From: Maribacter sp. 4G9
Lineage (GTDB): Bacteria > Bacteroidota > Bacteroidia > Flavobacteriales > Flavobacteriaceae
Length of the DNA stretch: 64,000 nt
Assembly: GCF_002742265.1 (NCBI RefSeq)
Contig: NZ_MDGL01000024.1
Coordinates: 1 to 64,000 of the forward strand
Direction: 5' to 3'
Shown here: positions 34,487 through 42,604 of the stretch, piece by piece
Layout of the letters: each line of letters opens with the position of its first letter
How positions within the stretch are numbered: the first letter of the stretch is position 1
Made by a program: the position numbers and the translations under genes
Notes under the pieces: generated by a model
The model's database searches: none
Seen by the model: only the letters and a program-made list of their open reading frames with translations
Told to the model about the DNA's origin: nothing

Positions 34487-35218
34487 TTGGAATATTCGTA
34501 CGTAATTATCGATTCTGATGCTGTTTCCAACTTACAGTTAAATACGTTTTTGGAAGCATATGGTGACTTTTCGTGTTCGGGATTGGCTAAAAATCCTGAT
34601 GACGGACTGAACTATATTCTTAAATACACTCCAGATTTGGTTTTTATTAATTTGGACCAAAAGGCACAACCACTATTCCAAATGGTGGTAGAAATGCATC
34701 AGTATCTTTTGGAAGTCCCTATGGTCATAGGTATTTCTAAATCCAAGAAATATGCCTACGATGCAATTAAAAATGGATTTTTTGATTACTGGTTATTGCC
34801 ATTTAATGAGTTCGATATTAGAAAGTCCCTGTTAAAACTAAGGAAAAGAAATCCAAAGGTCAAGGAACCTACTACTATCTGCCTAAAGTCCTACAATGAT
34901 TTTCAATATTTGAACACAGCGGATATTCTTTACCTACAGGCCGACAATAATACCACGGAATTTTTTATGAGGGACGGAACGGTCGTGAACGCATTCAAGA
35001 CCTTAAAAACCTTTGAAAACAATCTGCCCCAAAACTTTATCCGCATCCACCAAAGCTACATCGTCAACACGGACTATGTATCAAGAATCAATTTTGGCAA
35101 AAATATCTGTGCCTTAAAAGAAGGTGAGAAAAACCTGCCCTTCTCCAGATCCTACAAGGATAGAATGGATCAACTGAAGAAAATCCTTTCCAAAAACAGT
35201 GTATCCTCCCTAAATTGA
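34487..35218 (+). CDS. LytTR regulator with a receiver lacking the phospho-acceptor Asp
   Basis: A 243-residue response-regulator-like protein. Residues 1-115 have the receiver fold pattern (YVIIDSDAVSNLQL..., TPDLVFINLD, PLPFNEFDI-like LLPFNEFDIRKSL). The position of the phosphorylated Asp is Asn55 (VFIN instead of VFLD), and the conserved Lys region is also altered. Residues 130-235 are a LytTR DNA-binding domain (FQYLNTADILYLQADNNTTE, FIRIHQSYIVN). It probably acts without phosphorylation. The start is TTG 34487; no in-frame ATG exists upstream before non-conserved sequence. It sits upstream of a kinase/regulator pair and carries the 33-bp element in its promoter region. Confidence 0.83.
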   Translation: MEYSYVIIDSDAVSNLQLNTFLEAYGDFSCSGLAKNPDDGLNYILKYTPDLVFINLDQKAQPLFQMVVEMHQYLLEVPMVIGISKSKKYAYDAIKNGFFDYWLLPFNEFDIRKSLLKLRKRNPKVKEPTTICLKSYNDFQYLNTADILYLQADNNTTEFFMRDGTVVNAFKTLKTFENNLPQNFIRIHQSYIVNTDYVSRINFGKNICALKEGEKNLPFSRSYKDRMDQLKKILSKNSVSSLN

Positions 35219-35364
35219 CCAAATTCTCCCAAAACCTGTTCAATTACTCACAGAATAGGGCAATCCACTAACTACTGGAAAATCAGGGTTTTAATTTCTT
35301 TTAAGTCTATTACTTTGGTAACGTAATAAAAAAGGAAACACCATAAATTTAAAACCTTACGAAA

Positions 35365-35535
35365 ATGAAAAAAATAGTTAGTATTGCCGCAGTAGCCATC
35401 ATGGCATTAGGATTATCAAACAGTTTAATAGATAACGCCAATAATGTGATTGGGAATTTAGATGATGCTACCACCCTTTCTGCCTGTGATAATTGTCATT
35501 CTCAAGATGATAGAAGAGATCCTCCTAAAAACTAG
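35365..35535 (+). CDS. 56-residue exported peptide with a CxxCH motif
   Basis: A short open frame with a strong small-exported-protein shape: MKKIVSIAAVAIMALGLSNS is a typical signal peptide. It is followed by an acidic, Asn-rich stretch (residues 21-38), then ACDNCHSQDD and a basic-proline tail RRDPPKN. Cys41, Cys44 and His45 form a CxxCH motif. The ATG is 4 bp after an A-rich stretch, and a perfect 9-bp stem terminator follows the stop by 22 bp, so the gene is a discrete unit. The mature peptide would be about 30-36 residues, too short for a normal cytochrome c. A peptide signal, a heme- or metal-binding peptide or a modified-peptide precursor are possible. Identity unknown. Confidence 0.68.
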   Translation: MKKIVSIAAVAIMALGLSNSLIDNANNVIGNLDDATTLSACDNCHSQDDRRDPPKN

Positions 35536-35557
35536 TATATTTCTTATAAAAATTAGG

Positions 35558-35590
35558 AGCCTCGAAATAGTTAGTTCGAGGCTTTTTTTT
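35558..35590 (+). terminator. Rho-independent terminator after the CxxCH peptide gene
   Basis: AGCCTCGAA (35558-35566), an 8-nt loop, TTCGAGGCT (35575-35583) and a T tract to 35590. It is a perfect 9-bp stem. It separates the small gene from the kinase gene. Confidence 0.85.
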
Positions 35591-35629
35591 ATCTTGTAGG
35601 TAAATAGTTACAAGATTAAATAAGCTGTA

Positions 35630-37708
35630 TTGAAAAATTTCTTAAGCCTAATTCTGATTGTCTGCTTTTCAATAAAACTAGAAGCGCAGAAACAAGAGCA
35701 AGTTGTAGATGTAGACTACCTTAAACGAAAAATCGATAGTATAGTTTCTCTTAGTAATTCTGAAAATATACCACAAGAAATTAGGGGAAACCTTTTGGAT
35801 AAGGCCTTTTTACTTACTAAGAAGTTAAAGAATGACTCCATAAAAATCAAATATTTCACTAACTTATCTTACTACAGTTCAAGTTCACAAAATAGTGAAC
35901 TTTTTAAAAAAATAAATTCGGAAACGACTCGTTTTGCACAAATTTTAAATGATTCGGTTGCTTTGGCTAATGCTTATTGGGATCGTGGATTTTATTACAG
36001 CCGTAATTCTATTAAGGATAGTTCGTATTACAGTTATTCTGAAGCTCAAAAAATATTTGAGTCATTAGGAAATCAATATTTATCTGCCAGAATGCTGTAC
36101 AATATGGGTAAACAGCAGCAAGAAATAAAAGATTATATTGGAAGTGAAGCCAACGTGGTAGCAGCTATTGCTAGGTTAAAGCCTCTTGAAAAATATAGGG
36201 AGTTGTATAATTGCTACAATACGTTGGCGATTATTTCTCAAGCCTTAAAGGATTATGAACAGTCTCTGAATTACTATGATGAGGCCTTGTTCTATCTTGA
36301 AAAAGTAGGTAAAAATAATTTGGAAATTTGGACGAACACAAATAATAATGGAGTTATTTATCACGATATGGGTAATTATCAAAAAGCGTATGAAATCTTT
36401 TATAATCTCATTGATTCTGATAGTTTAGAGGTAAAAGACCCAAATCTCTATGCAAAAACTTTGAACAACCTGGCCCTGACGAAAATAAAGTTGGGAGATA
36501 CGCTAGGTTCGGCAAAACTGATTAAAACATCCATCAAAAAGCTTGATAGCCTCAGGGATTCTCGTAGCTTGGCCTCGGCATATACGACGTTATCTCAATA
36601 TCATTTATATGCCAAGGATACAATCAAAGCAATTGTCCATGCAAAAACAGCCTTGAAAGCAGCATTGGAAAGCTCCAGTAACGAAAGGGTTTTGGATACC
36701 TATGCACTGCTCACCCGTATAGATTATGCCAATGCCCCAGATTACGCACAAAAATATTTTACCTTAAGCGATAGTTTACAACAGGAAGAACGCCAGGCAC
36801 GCAATAAGTTTGCCCGTATTCGTTTTGAGACGGATGAATTTATCGCCCAAAATGAACAATTGGAGGGGGAGACCGCTATTCTGGCCAAGCAGAAACAAAT
36901 TTGGTCAGGCGTGGCATTGGGATTTTTCCTTTTGGGAATATCGGTCTATACCATTATAAACCAAAGGGCCAAAAACCAAAAACTTATATTTGCCCAACAG
37001 CAACAAGCCAACAACCAAGAGATATTCAACCTTATGCTTACCCAAAAACAAAAAGTGGACGAGGTGAAAAGGATGGAGCAAAAAAGGATTTCAGAAGAGC
37101 TCCATGACGGTGTTCTGGGAAAAATGTTGGGGGCTAGAATGGTATTGACAGGTCTCAACAAAAAAACGGGGCAGGAGGCCATAGAGGCTAGAATGGAGGC
37201 CATAAGGGCACTAAAAAATGTGGAAGAGGAAGTAAGGTCCATATCCCATGAACTTAGCCATAGTGCCTATCAGAAAATTAACAACTTTATCAATTCCGTG
37301 GAAGATTTGTTGGGTTCTGCCAAAGAAAATTCCAAAATTATCACTACATTCAATTATGACGAGGATGAGGATTATGATGCACTTAAAGGTGAAATCAAGA
37401 TCAATCTGTATCGTATGATACAGGAATGTCTTCAAAATGCGATAAAACATTCGCACGGGAAGAATTTCTTTGTTGATTTTCAGAGATTTGATAATACCTT
37501 TAGGGTGGCAATGGGAGATGATGGAAAGGGATTTGATATGGAAAAAGAACGAAAGGGAATTGGCATGCGAAATATAAGTTCACGGGTAGAAAAACTGAAC
37601 GGGACTTGGCAAATGGAATCAGAACCTCAAGGAGGAACTACCATAACCTTGGAAATTCCGTTGCATTTTATGGATTCCAACACCAATACTGCCTTGGAGC
37701 GTGTGTAA
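35630..37708 (+). CDS. TPR-containing sensor histidine kinase (HisKA_3/NarX type)
   Basis: A 692-residue membrane kinase. A signal peptide (MKNFLSLILIVCFSIKLEAQ) leads a periplasmic region of about 400 residues made of tetratricopeptide repeats (YNCYNTLAIISQALKDYEQS, NNNGVIYHDMGNYQKAYEIF). A short coiled coil, one transmembrane helix (VALGFFLLGISVYTIINQ) and a second coiled coil follow. The HisKA_3 dimerisation domain has phospho-acceptor His492 (EELHDGVLGKM), and the ATPase domain shows NAIKHSHGKN, GDDGKGFDMEKERKGIGMRN. It starts with TTG at 35630. The TPR sensor suggests detection of a peptide or protein outside the inner membrane. The response regulator gene is 108 bp downstream. Confidence 0.88.
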   Translation: MKNFLSLILIVCFSIKLEAQKQEQVVDVDYLKRKIDSIVSLSNSENIPQEIRGNLLDKAFLLTKKLKNDSIKIKYFTNLSYYSSSSQNSELFKKINSETTRFAQILNDSVALANAYWDRGFYYSRNSIKDSSYYSYSEAQKIFESLGNQYLSARMLYNMGKQQQEIKDYIGSEANVVAAIARLKPLEKYRELYNCYNTLAIISQALKDYEQSLNYYDEALFYLEKVGKNNLEIWTNTNNNGVIYHDMGNYQKAYEIFYNLIDSDSLEVKDPNLYAKTLNNLALTKIKLGDTLGSAKLIKTSIKKLDSLRDSRSLASAYTTLSQYHLYAKDTIKAIVHAKTALKAALESSSNERVLDTYALLTRIDYANAPDYAQKYFTLSDSLQQEERQARNKFARIRFETDEFIAQNEQLEGETAILAKQKQIWSGVALGFFLLGISVYTIINQRAKNQKLIFAQQQQANNQEIFNLMLTQKQKVDEVKRMEQKRISEELHDGVLGKMLGARMVLTGLNKKTGQEAIEARMEAIRALKNVEEEVRSISHELSHSAYQKINNFINSVEDLLGSAKENSKIITTFNYDEDEDYDALKGEIKINLYRMIQECLQNAIKHSHGKNFFVDFQRFDNTFRVAMGDDGKGFDMEKERKGIGMRNISSRVEKLNGTWQMESEPQGGTTITLEIPLHFMDSNTNTALERV

Positions 37709-37752
37709 GCCAAACTCCCGGATAAGAAGGTTAGGATTTGGTACATAATGTA

Positions 37753-37760
37753 TATTTTTG
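37753..37760 (+). promoter_or_regulatory. Possible -7 box upstream of the NarL/LuxR regulator gene
   Basis: TATTTTTG fits TAnnTTTG and lies 56 bp before the ATG at 37817. The nearest TTG is only 12 nt upstream, so the match is partial. Confidence 0.35.
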
Positions 37761-37816
37761 CCTTACAGTAAAATCAAAGGCCATCCTATCTAAGTAATAA
37801 TATAAACAACAAGCAA

Positions 37817-38485
37817 ATGAAGACGGTTAGGATATTAGCGGTGGATGATCATGAAATGACAACCTTGGGATATAAATATATCCTTGAAGATGCTGATTTT
37901 GAGGATTTTTCAGTAAAAGTGGAAATAGCGAAAAGCTATGATAAGGGAAAGGAAAAAATTGAATATTCGGCGCGAAGTTTAGCTTTTGATATTATCCTAT
38001 TGGATATCCAACTATTTCCCGCCGAATCCAAAGATCCAAGATCTGGCGTGGATTTAGGGAAATTGGCCAGGGAAATTGTTCCCGACTCAAAGATTGTTTT
38101 TATGTCCTCTTTCAGTGACAGTTACCGTATCAACAATATTTTTAAGGCCGTAAACCCGGACGGTTATATGGTAAAGTCGGAAATTGACGAAATGTCCCTT
38201 AGAACGATGGTGGATACCGTAGTAAAAAAGCCTCCCTATTATACCGCCAGTGCCTTGGGTGCCGTTCGCAGGAGAATGGCCAGCAATATAGAAATCGATG
38301 AACAGGACCAAAAGATTTTGTATTATTTGTCCTTGGGAACCAATACGCGAGACATTGCACCCCTTATAGCTTCGGCCAATACCACCGTAGAGGCAAGAAA
38401 ACGTCAGTTAAAGGCTATTTTTGGTGTAAAAAATGGCAATGACCTAGCACTTATTCAAGAAGCAAAGAAGAGAGGTTTCCTTTAA
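37817..38485 (+). CDS. NarL/LuxR-family response regulator
   Basis: A 222-residue response regulator. The receiver begins with the acidic pair in ILAVDDHEM (residues 7-14), the phospho-acceptor is Asp63 (FDIILLDIQLF) and the conserved switch/Lys region is VFMSSFSDSYRI...GYMVKSE. The C-terminal HTH is LuxR-like (YYLSLGTNTRDIAPLIASAN, about 168-187). It is the obvious partner of the upstream TPR kinase. Flavobacterial regulators of this type often have targets among nearby lipoprotein or LytTR genes. The 33-bp element lies 70 bp after its stop. Confidence 0.88.
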   Translation: MKTVRILAVDDHEMTTLGYKYILEDADFEDFSVKVEIAKSYDKGKEKIEYSARSLAFDIILLDIQLFPAESKDPRSGVDLGKLAREIVPDSKIVFMSSFSDSYRINNIFKAVNPDGYMVKSEIDEMSLRTMVDTVVKKPPYYTASALGAVRRRMASNIEIDEQDQKILYYLSLGTNTRDIAPLIASANTTVEARKRQLKAIFGVKNGNDLALIQEAKKRGFL

Positions 38486-38554
38486 GCCAGAAATTTTATC
38501 ATTACAACTATTTAAAAATCAGTATTTTGTAAATTCTGTTTTTAAAATATAATA

Positions 38555-38587
38555 ATATCCTCCAAAATTCTAAGGTTTTCCTAGGTC
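38555..38587 (+). promoter_or_regulatory. 33-bp conserved element, copy 2 (upstream of 38636 gene)
   Basis: The element begins ATATCCTCCA and ends TAAGGTTTTCCTAGGTC. It is 27/33 identical to 34408-34440 and ends 48 bp before the ATG at 38636, almost the same spacing as copy 1 (46 bp). Confidence 0.7.
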
Positions 38588-38635
38588 TTGCGAATTCCCA
38601 TTAAGGCTATCTTTATAATAAAACAATTGTAAGGA

Positions 38636-39298
38636 ATGCTTTTCAAATTTCACAATTACCAAACCATCGAACTAATAAACACAAAGTCAGAAGAGAAGAT
38701 TTTTGGCTTAGATGATTTTAAGAAATCCCTTGAGTTGGGTTACTTTTCCGAAGTTACTATCAAAAATGCCAAGCATGGTAACAAAAAAATGGATTTGGTT
38801 TTGGAGCTCGACTGTCCTTTAAACCTTATAGATGTTCTAGGGCATTTTAATAAGGGACTTTGGGGTTCAGAGGACATCAATGGTTCCACGCTTACAAAAA
38901 GTTTTGGTCTATTGACAACTCAAAACAGGGCATTGGAAATAGATATTCATGAAATCACCCTGTATTTAAACGATACCAATATCATTATCAAAAACATTTA
39001 CAGGAATAGTATACCAGAGCAATTCAATAATATCATGACTGAAATTGCAAGGCAATATGTTTCAATTACCAAGGGATTGACCGAACAGCCCGAAGAAATC
39101 TTCGTTCCTGTTTTCGAAGATAATCTTTGCAATGCACATACTTTTCTTGAAAGGCAAAAATCCCCAAATGCCTCTGCTTATAAGGAATATTGGGGAATTT
39201 ATATGGAATCCGAAGTAGACGGATTGATTTTTGATGTCCAGAAGAATAAATTTATCCCTGCAAATCTCGATTACAATTTGTTTGACGAAAACAACTAG
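38636..39298 (+). CDS. Cytoplasmic protein of unknown function in the signalling locus
   Basis: A 220-residue protein with no signal peptide, membrane segment or recognisable domain. It starts [16 protein letters not shown], has alternating strands and charged helices, and a central motif [24 protein letters not shown]. The promoter region carries a copy of the 33-bp element found upstream of the LytTR gene, so it is a candidate member of the same regulon and may be a direct target of the adjacent response regulator. It is convergent with glyA, overlapping by 4 bp. Confidence 0.6.
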   Translation: MLFKFHNYQTIELINTKSEEKIFGLDDFKKSLELGYFSEVTIKNAKHGNKKMDLVLELDCPLNLIDVLGHFNKGLWGSEDINGSTLTKSFGLLTTQNRALEIDIHEITLYLNDTNIIIKNIYRNSIPEQFNNIMTEIARQYVSITKGLTEQPEEIFVPVFEDNLCNAHTFLERQKSPNASAYKEYWGIYMESEVDGLIFDVQKNKFIPANLDYNLFDENN

Positions 39299-40584
39299 GC
39301 TCTAACGGTCATCTCATTAAATATGGCCCTGTCTCCCATCATGGCGTTAACACTATTCTTTACATTGGCAATTACTTGAGAATCTTCAGGATTCGTCAAT
39401 ACTTTATCAATAAACTCCACCACCGTCTTCATATCCTCTTCCAATAACCCCCTTGTCGTAATCGCAGCGGTACCAAATCGAATGCCAGAAGTAACAAAAG
39501 GTGATTTGTCATCAAATGGAACCATGTTCTTGTTCGCCGTAATATCGGCCAGAACTAGTGCTTTTTCGGCATCTTTCCCTGTTATACCCTTATTTCGTAG
39601 ATCGATCAACATCATGTGGTTGTCCGTTCCTCCAGAAATGATATTATAGCCCTTGGCCACAAAGGCCTTGGCCATGGCATCAGCATTCTTCTTGACCTGT
39701 TGCATGTAAATTCCAAATTCTTCCGTAAGTGCTTCCCCAAAAGCTACCGCCTTCGCAGCAATAATATGCTCCAAGGGACCTCCCTGATTTCCGGGGAAAA
39801 CGGCTAAATCCAACAAGGCGGACATTTTTCTTAAACTACCGTTTTTAAGTTTGATTCCGAAGGGATTGTCAAAATCCTTCCCCATCAAGATCAAACCGCC
39901 CCTTGGTCCTCTTAGGGTTTTATGGGTGGTGGTGGTCACAATATGGCAATGAGGAATAGGATCATTTAGCAATCCTTTGGCAATCAAACCGGCGGGATGC
40001 GAAATGTCGGCCAACAACAAGGCGTTTACACTATCCGCAATTTCCCGAAACCTTTTGAAATCCATATCCCGAGAATAGGCAGAAGCCCCCGCTATTATAA
40101 GTTTTGGTCGCTCCTTTGTAGCTATTTCCTGAATTTTATCATAGTCAAGCATTCCCGTTTTTTCATCTACCCCATAAAAAACAGGATTGTATAATTTACC
40201 TGAAAAATTTACAGGTGACCCATGGGTAAGATGGCCACCGTGGGACAGGTCAAATCCCAAAATGGTGTCGCCAGCCTCTAGGCAAGCGTGGTACACGGAT
40301 GCATTCGCCTGGGAACCTGAATGTGGTTGTACATTGGCATACTCCGCTCCAAAAAGCGCTTTGGCACGGTCAATGGCCAATTGTTCTACTTCGTCGACTA
40401 CCTCGCACCCTCCATAATAACGCTTCCCTGGATAACCTTCGGCATATTTGTTCGTTAGAACGGAACCGGCAGCTTCCATCACCTGCGGACTTACAAAATT
40501 CTCGGAAGCTATCAATTCTATTCCGTTCGTCTGACGCTTTCTCTCCGCTTCTATGAGGTCAAAAATTCGAGTATCCCTTTCCAT
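39295..40584 (-). CDS. glyA: Serine hydroxymethyltransferase
   Basis: A 429-residue PLP enzyme that interconverts serine + THF and glycine + 5,10-methylene-THF, the main one-carbon source of the cell. Family blocks are the N-terminal [35 protein letters not shown], the PLP Lys in [14 protein letters not shown], and [15 protein letters not shown] near the C-terminus. The start at ATG 40584 gives [17 protein letters not shown]; 12 extra residues from 40620 are not family-like. A TACTTTTG box (40617-40610) lies 25 bp upstream. Confidence 0.95.
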   Translation of the reverse strand: MERDTRIFDLIEAERKRQTNGIELIASENFVSPQVMEAAGSVLTNKYAEGYPGKRYYGGCEVVDEVEQLAIDRAKALFGAEYANVQPHSGSQANASVYHACLEAGDTILGFDLSHGGHLTHGSPVNFSGKLYNPVFYGVDEKTGMLDYDKIQEIATKERPKLIIAGASAYSRDMDFKRFREIADSVNALLLADISHPAGLIAKGLLNDPIPHCHIVTTTTHKTLRGPRGGLILMGKDFDNPFGIKLKNGSLRKMSALLDLAVFPGNQGGPLEHIIAAKAVAFGEALTEEFGIYMQQVKKNADAMAKAFVAKGYNIISGGTDNHMMLIDLRNKGITGKDAEKALVLADITANKNMVPFDDKSPFVTSGIRFGTAAITTRGLLEEDMKTVVEFIDKVLTNPEDSQVIANVKNSVNAMMGDRAIFNEMTVRA

Positions 40585-40840
40585 GTATGTGATAAATTTA
40601 ATTCTTTTGCAAAAGTACAATTTGCCCCAATTCCTAGTACTATAAAATTACGGGTCTCAAGATAATTTTATTAAACAAGCGTTAATAACTGTCGCGCTTT
40701 TGTCATTTTTAAAACACAAATATGGGACAAAAGTGTATTTTATCCTATTTACACTATTCTTCATCCTTTTCCGTTATGTAAAGGAATATTTCTGGCATAG
40801 CTATTGGAATAGCTCAAATGGAAACCTTAAAATTCTAGTT

Positions 40841-42025
40841 ATGAAAAAATTTCTACTTCTTGGTATCCTTGTGTTCATATACTCCTGTAGTGGCGTTAAA
40901 AGAACCCAAGAGGCATTGAATTCAGGGAATTATAATGCGGCCATAAACAAGGCGATCGTAAACATTGCGGAAAACAAAACCAAAAAAAGCAATCAGGCCT
41001 TTATCGTTCTCTTGGAGGAAGCCTACCAAAAAAATACGGAGAGAGAACTTCAAAATATTAAGTTTCTAAAAAAGGACGGTAATTCCGCAAATTATGAAAC
41101 TATTTATGAATCGTATGTAACATTGAAGGAAATCCAGCAAAGAATCAGACCCTTATTACCCTTATACATAATGGAAGAGGGAAGGGATGCAAGGTTCAAT
41201 TTCAATAATTATGATTCTGATATTATTGCCGCAAAGGAAAATTTATCGGAATTCCTATATAATAATGCAGTGGGCCTTTTACAAAATGCTCGATATAAAA
41301 ATGAATATAGGAATGCCTATGATGATTTGAAATATTTGGAGGAAATCAATCCAAATTATCGGGATACCAAAATCAAAATGGACGAGGCCTATCAAAAAGG
41401 ATTGGACTATGTGGTGGTAGAGATGGTAAACAATACGGATAAAGTAATACCAAAACGATTGGAAGACGAGTTGTTGAACCTTAATACCTATGGATTGAAC
41501 AATCTATGGACAGAATACCATACCAACAGGTTGGCGAACATCGACTATGATTATTTAATGGAGGTTTCCTTTCAAGATATCAACATTTCTCCAGAACAGG
41601 TAAATGAAAAACAGATTATAAAAGAAAAACAGATCAAGGATGGCTATGAGTACGTAGAAGACCAGAACGGAAATATTGTTAAGGATAGCCTGGGTAACAA
41701 AATAAAAGTGGACAAGTTTAAAACCGTGCGATGTGATTTTTATCAATTCACCCAGTTCAAGAGCGCTCAGGTAGTGGGAGTGGTTAATTTTACGGATTTG
41801 AGAAAGCAACAGCAAATTAATCAATATCCCTTGGCCAGTGAATTCGTTTTTGAGCACATATTCGCCAATTATAACGGGGACAAACGTGCGTTGGATAATG
41901 ACTTATTACCTTTCTTGCAAGCTGCAAGGGTACCCTTTCCAACGAATGAGCAAATGGTCTACGACGCGGGAGAGGATTTAAAGAACAATTTAAAATCAAT
42001 TCTTACCAGACAACGATTTAACTAA
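40841..42025 (+). CDS. Lipoprotein of unknown function with TPR-like helices
   Basis: A 394-residue lipoprotein (MKKFLLLGILVFIYSCSG). Residues 25-75 read like a TPR pair (TQEALNSGNYNAAINKAIVN), followed by helical repeats up to about 200 (YRNAYDDLKYLEEINPNYRD). A beta-rich C-terminal domain contains an insertion rich in Lys/Gln. No catalytic motif. The open frame extends upstream to 40700, but the ATG at 40841 starts a perfect lipoprotein signal, while the extension encodes an unrelated hydrophobic stretch. It ends in a strong terminator. Confidence 0.7.
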   Translation: MKKFLLLGILVFIYSCSGVKRTQEALNSGNYNAAINKAIVNIAENKTKKSNQAFIVLLEEAYQKNTERELQNIKFLKKDGNSANYETIYESYVTLKEIQQRIRPLLPLYIMEEGRDARFNFNNYDSDIIAAKENLSEFLYNNAVGLLQNARYKNEYRNAYDDLKYLEEINPNYRDTKIKMDEAYQKGLDYVVVEMVNNTDKVIPKRLEDELLNLNTYGLNNLWTEYHTNRLANIDYDYLMEVSFQDINISPEQVNEKQIIKEKQIKDGYEYVEDQNGNIVKDSLGNKIKVDKFKTVRCDFYQFTQFKSAQVVGVVNFTDLRKQQQINQYPLASEFVFEHIFANYNGDKRALDNDLLPFLQAARVPFPTNEQMVYDAGEDLKNNLKSILTRQRFN

Positions 42026-42031
42026 AAGATA

Positions 42032-42058
42032 AACTCCGCAAATATGCGGAGTTTTTTT
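42032..42058. terminator. Rho-independent terminator (probably bidirectional)
   Basis: AACTCCGCA (42032-42040), a 4-nt loop and TGCGGAGTT (42045-42053), followed by a T tract on the plus strand. It sits between two convergent genes; the ytxJ-like stop codon at 42057 touches its end. Confidence 0.85.
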
Positions 42059-42446
42059 ATATATACTGCTCCAATTTTATTTCCGATATGCCTCCATGGG
42101 AATCATGGGCTACCACTACCCCATTTTTAACAATCAAAAGCTGGGGCGACTGGTGCATCACTTGAAATGTTTCTGCAACTTTGTTGGATACCTCGCGGTT
42201 CGCATGTAAATCCAAAAAGTAAAAATCCATTTGGGAAGGTTCTAGACCATAGGAAGAATTGAACATATTTAAAACCATTCTACTCACGCCACATGTGGTG
42301 GAATGCTTGAATATGGCCTGTGGCCTTGTTTTTGAATTTTCGGTCAATACCTCTAGCTGATCTTTATGCTCAAGGGAAATCCAGGGTATATCCTTACCAT
42401 TATCAGAATTTTCATTTTTACCAAAAAAATTGCCAAATAATCCCAT
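42057..42446 (-). CDS. ytxJ: Bacillithiol-system redox-active protein YtxJ
   Basis: A 129-residue monothiol thioredoxin-fold protein of the YtxJ family (bacilliredoxin-like). The active-site region is IFKHSTTCGVSRMVL, with a single Cys. The other landmarks are FYFLDLHANREVSNKVAE and MHQSPQLLIVKNGVVV. In bacillithiol-using bacteria such proteins are thought to remove bacillithiol from S-bacillithiolated proteins. Its presence points to bacillithiol as the low-molecular-weight thiol of this organism; the biosynthetic genes are not in this window. It is transcribed alone, divergent from clpB. Confidence 0.88.
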   Translation of the reverse strand: MGLFGNFFGKNENSDNGKDIPWISLEHKDQLEVLTENSKTRPQAIFKHSTTCGVSRMVLNMFNSSYGLEPSQMDFYFLDLHANREVSNKVAETFQVMHQSPQLLIVKNGVVVAHDSHGGISEIKLEQYI

Positions 42447-42604
42447 ACTCCACTAACTTTAAATGACGCTATACATATTAATCCACTACTGACTTTATGT
42501 CTTAAAAATATTGAAATTACAGGACATTTTGTCTTGTTGATTCAATTGGTAGGATTGTTGCCCTTTTCCTTACAAAAGTAATATTCAAAATAAAAGTAAT
42601 CCAT

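Noticed and set aside
35405-35500. The CxxCH peptide as a conventional cytochrome c
   Set aside because: Only about 35 mature residues and no axial Met/His ligand downstream; too small for the fold.
40700-40840. N-terminal extension of the 40841 lipoprotein with a membrane helix
   Set aside because: The ATG at 40841 begins a complete lipoprotein signal peptide; the extension lies in the promoter region and is likely chance open frame.
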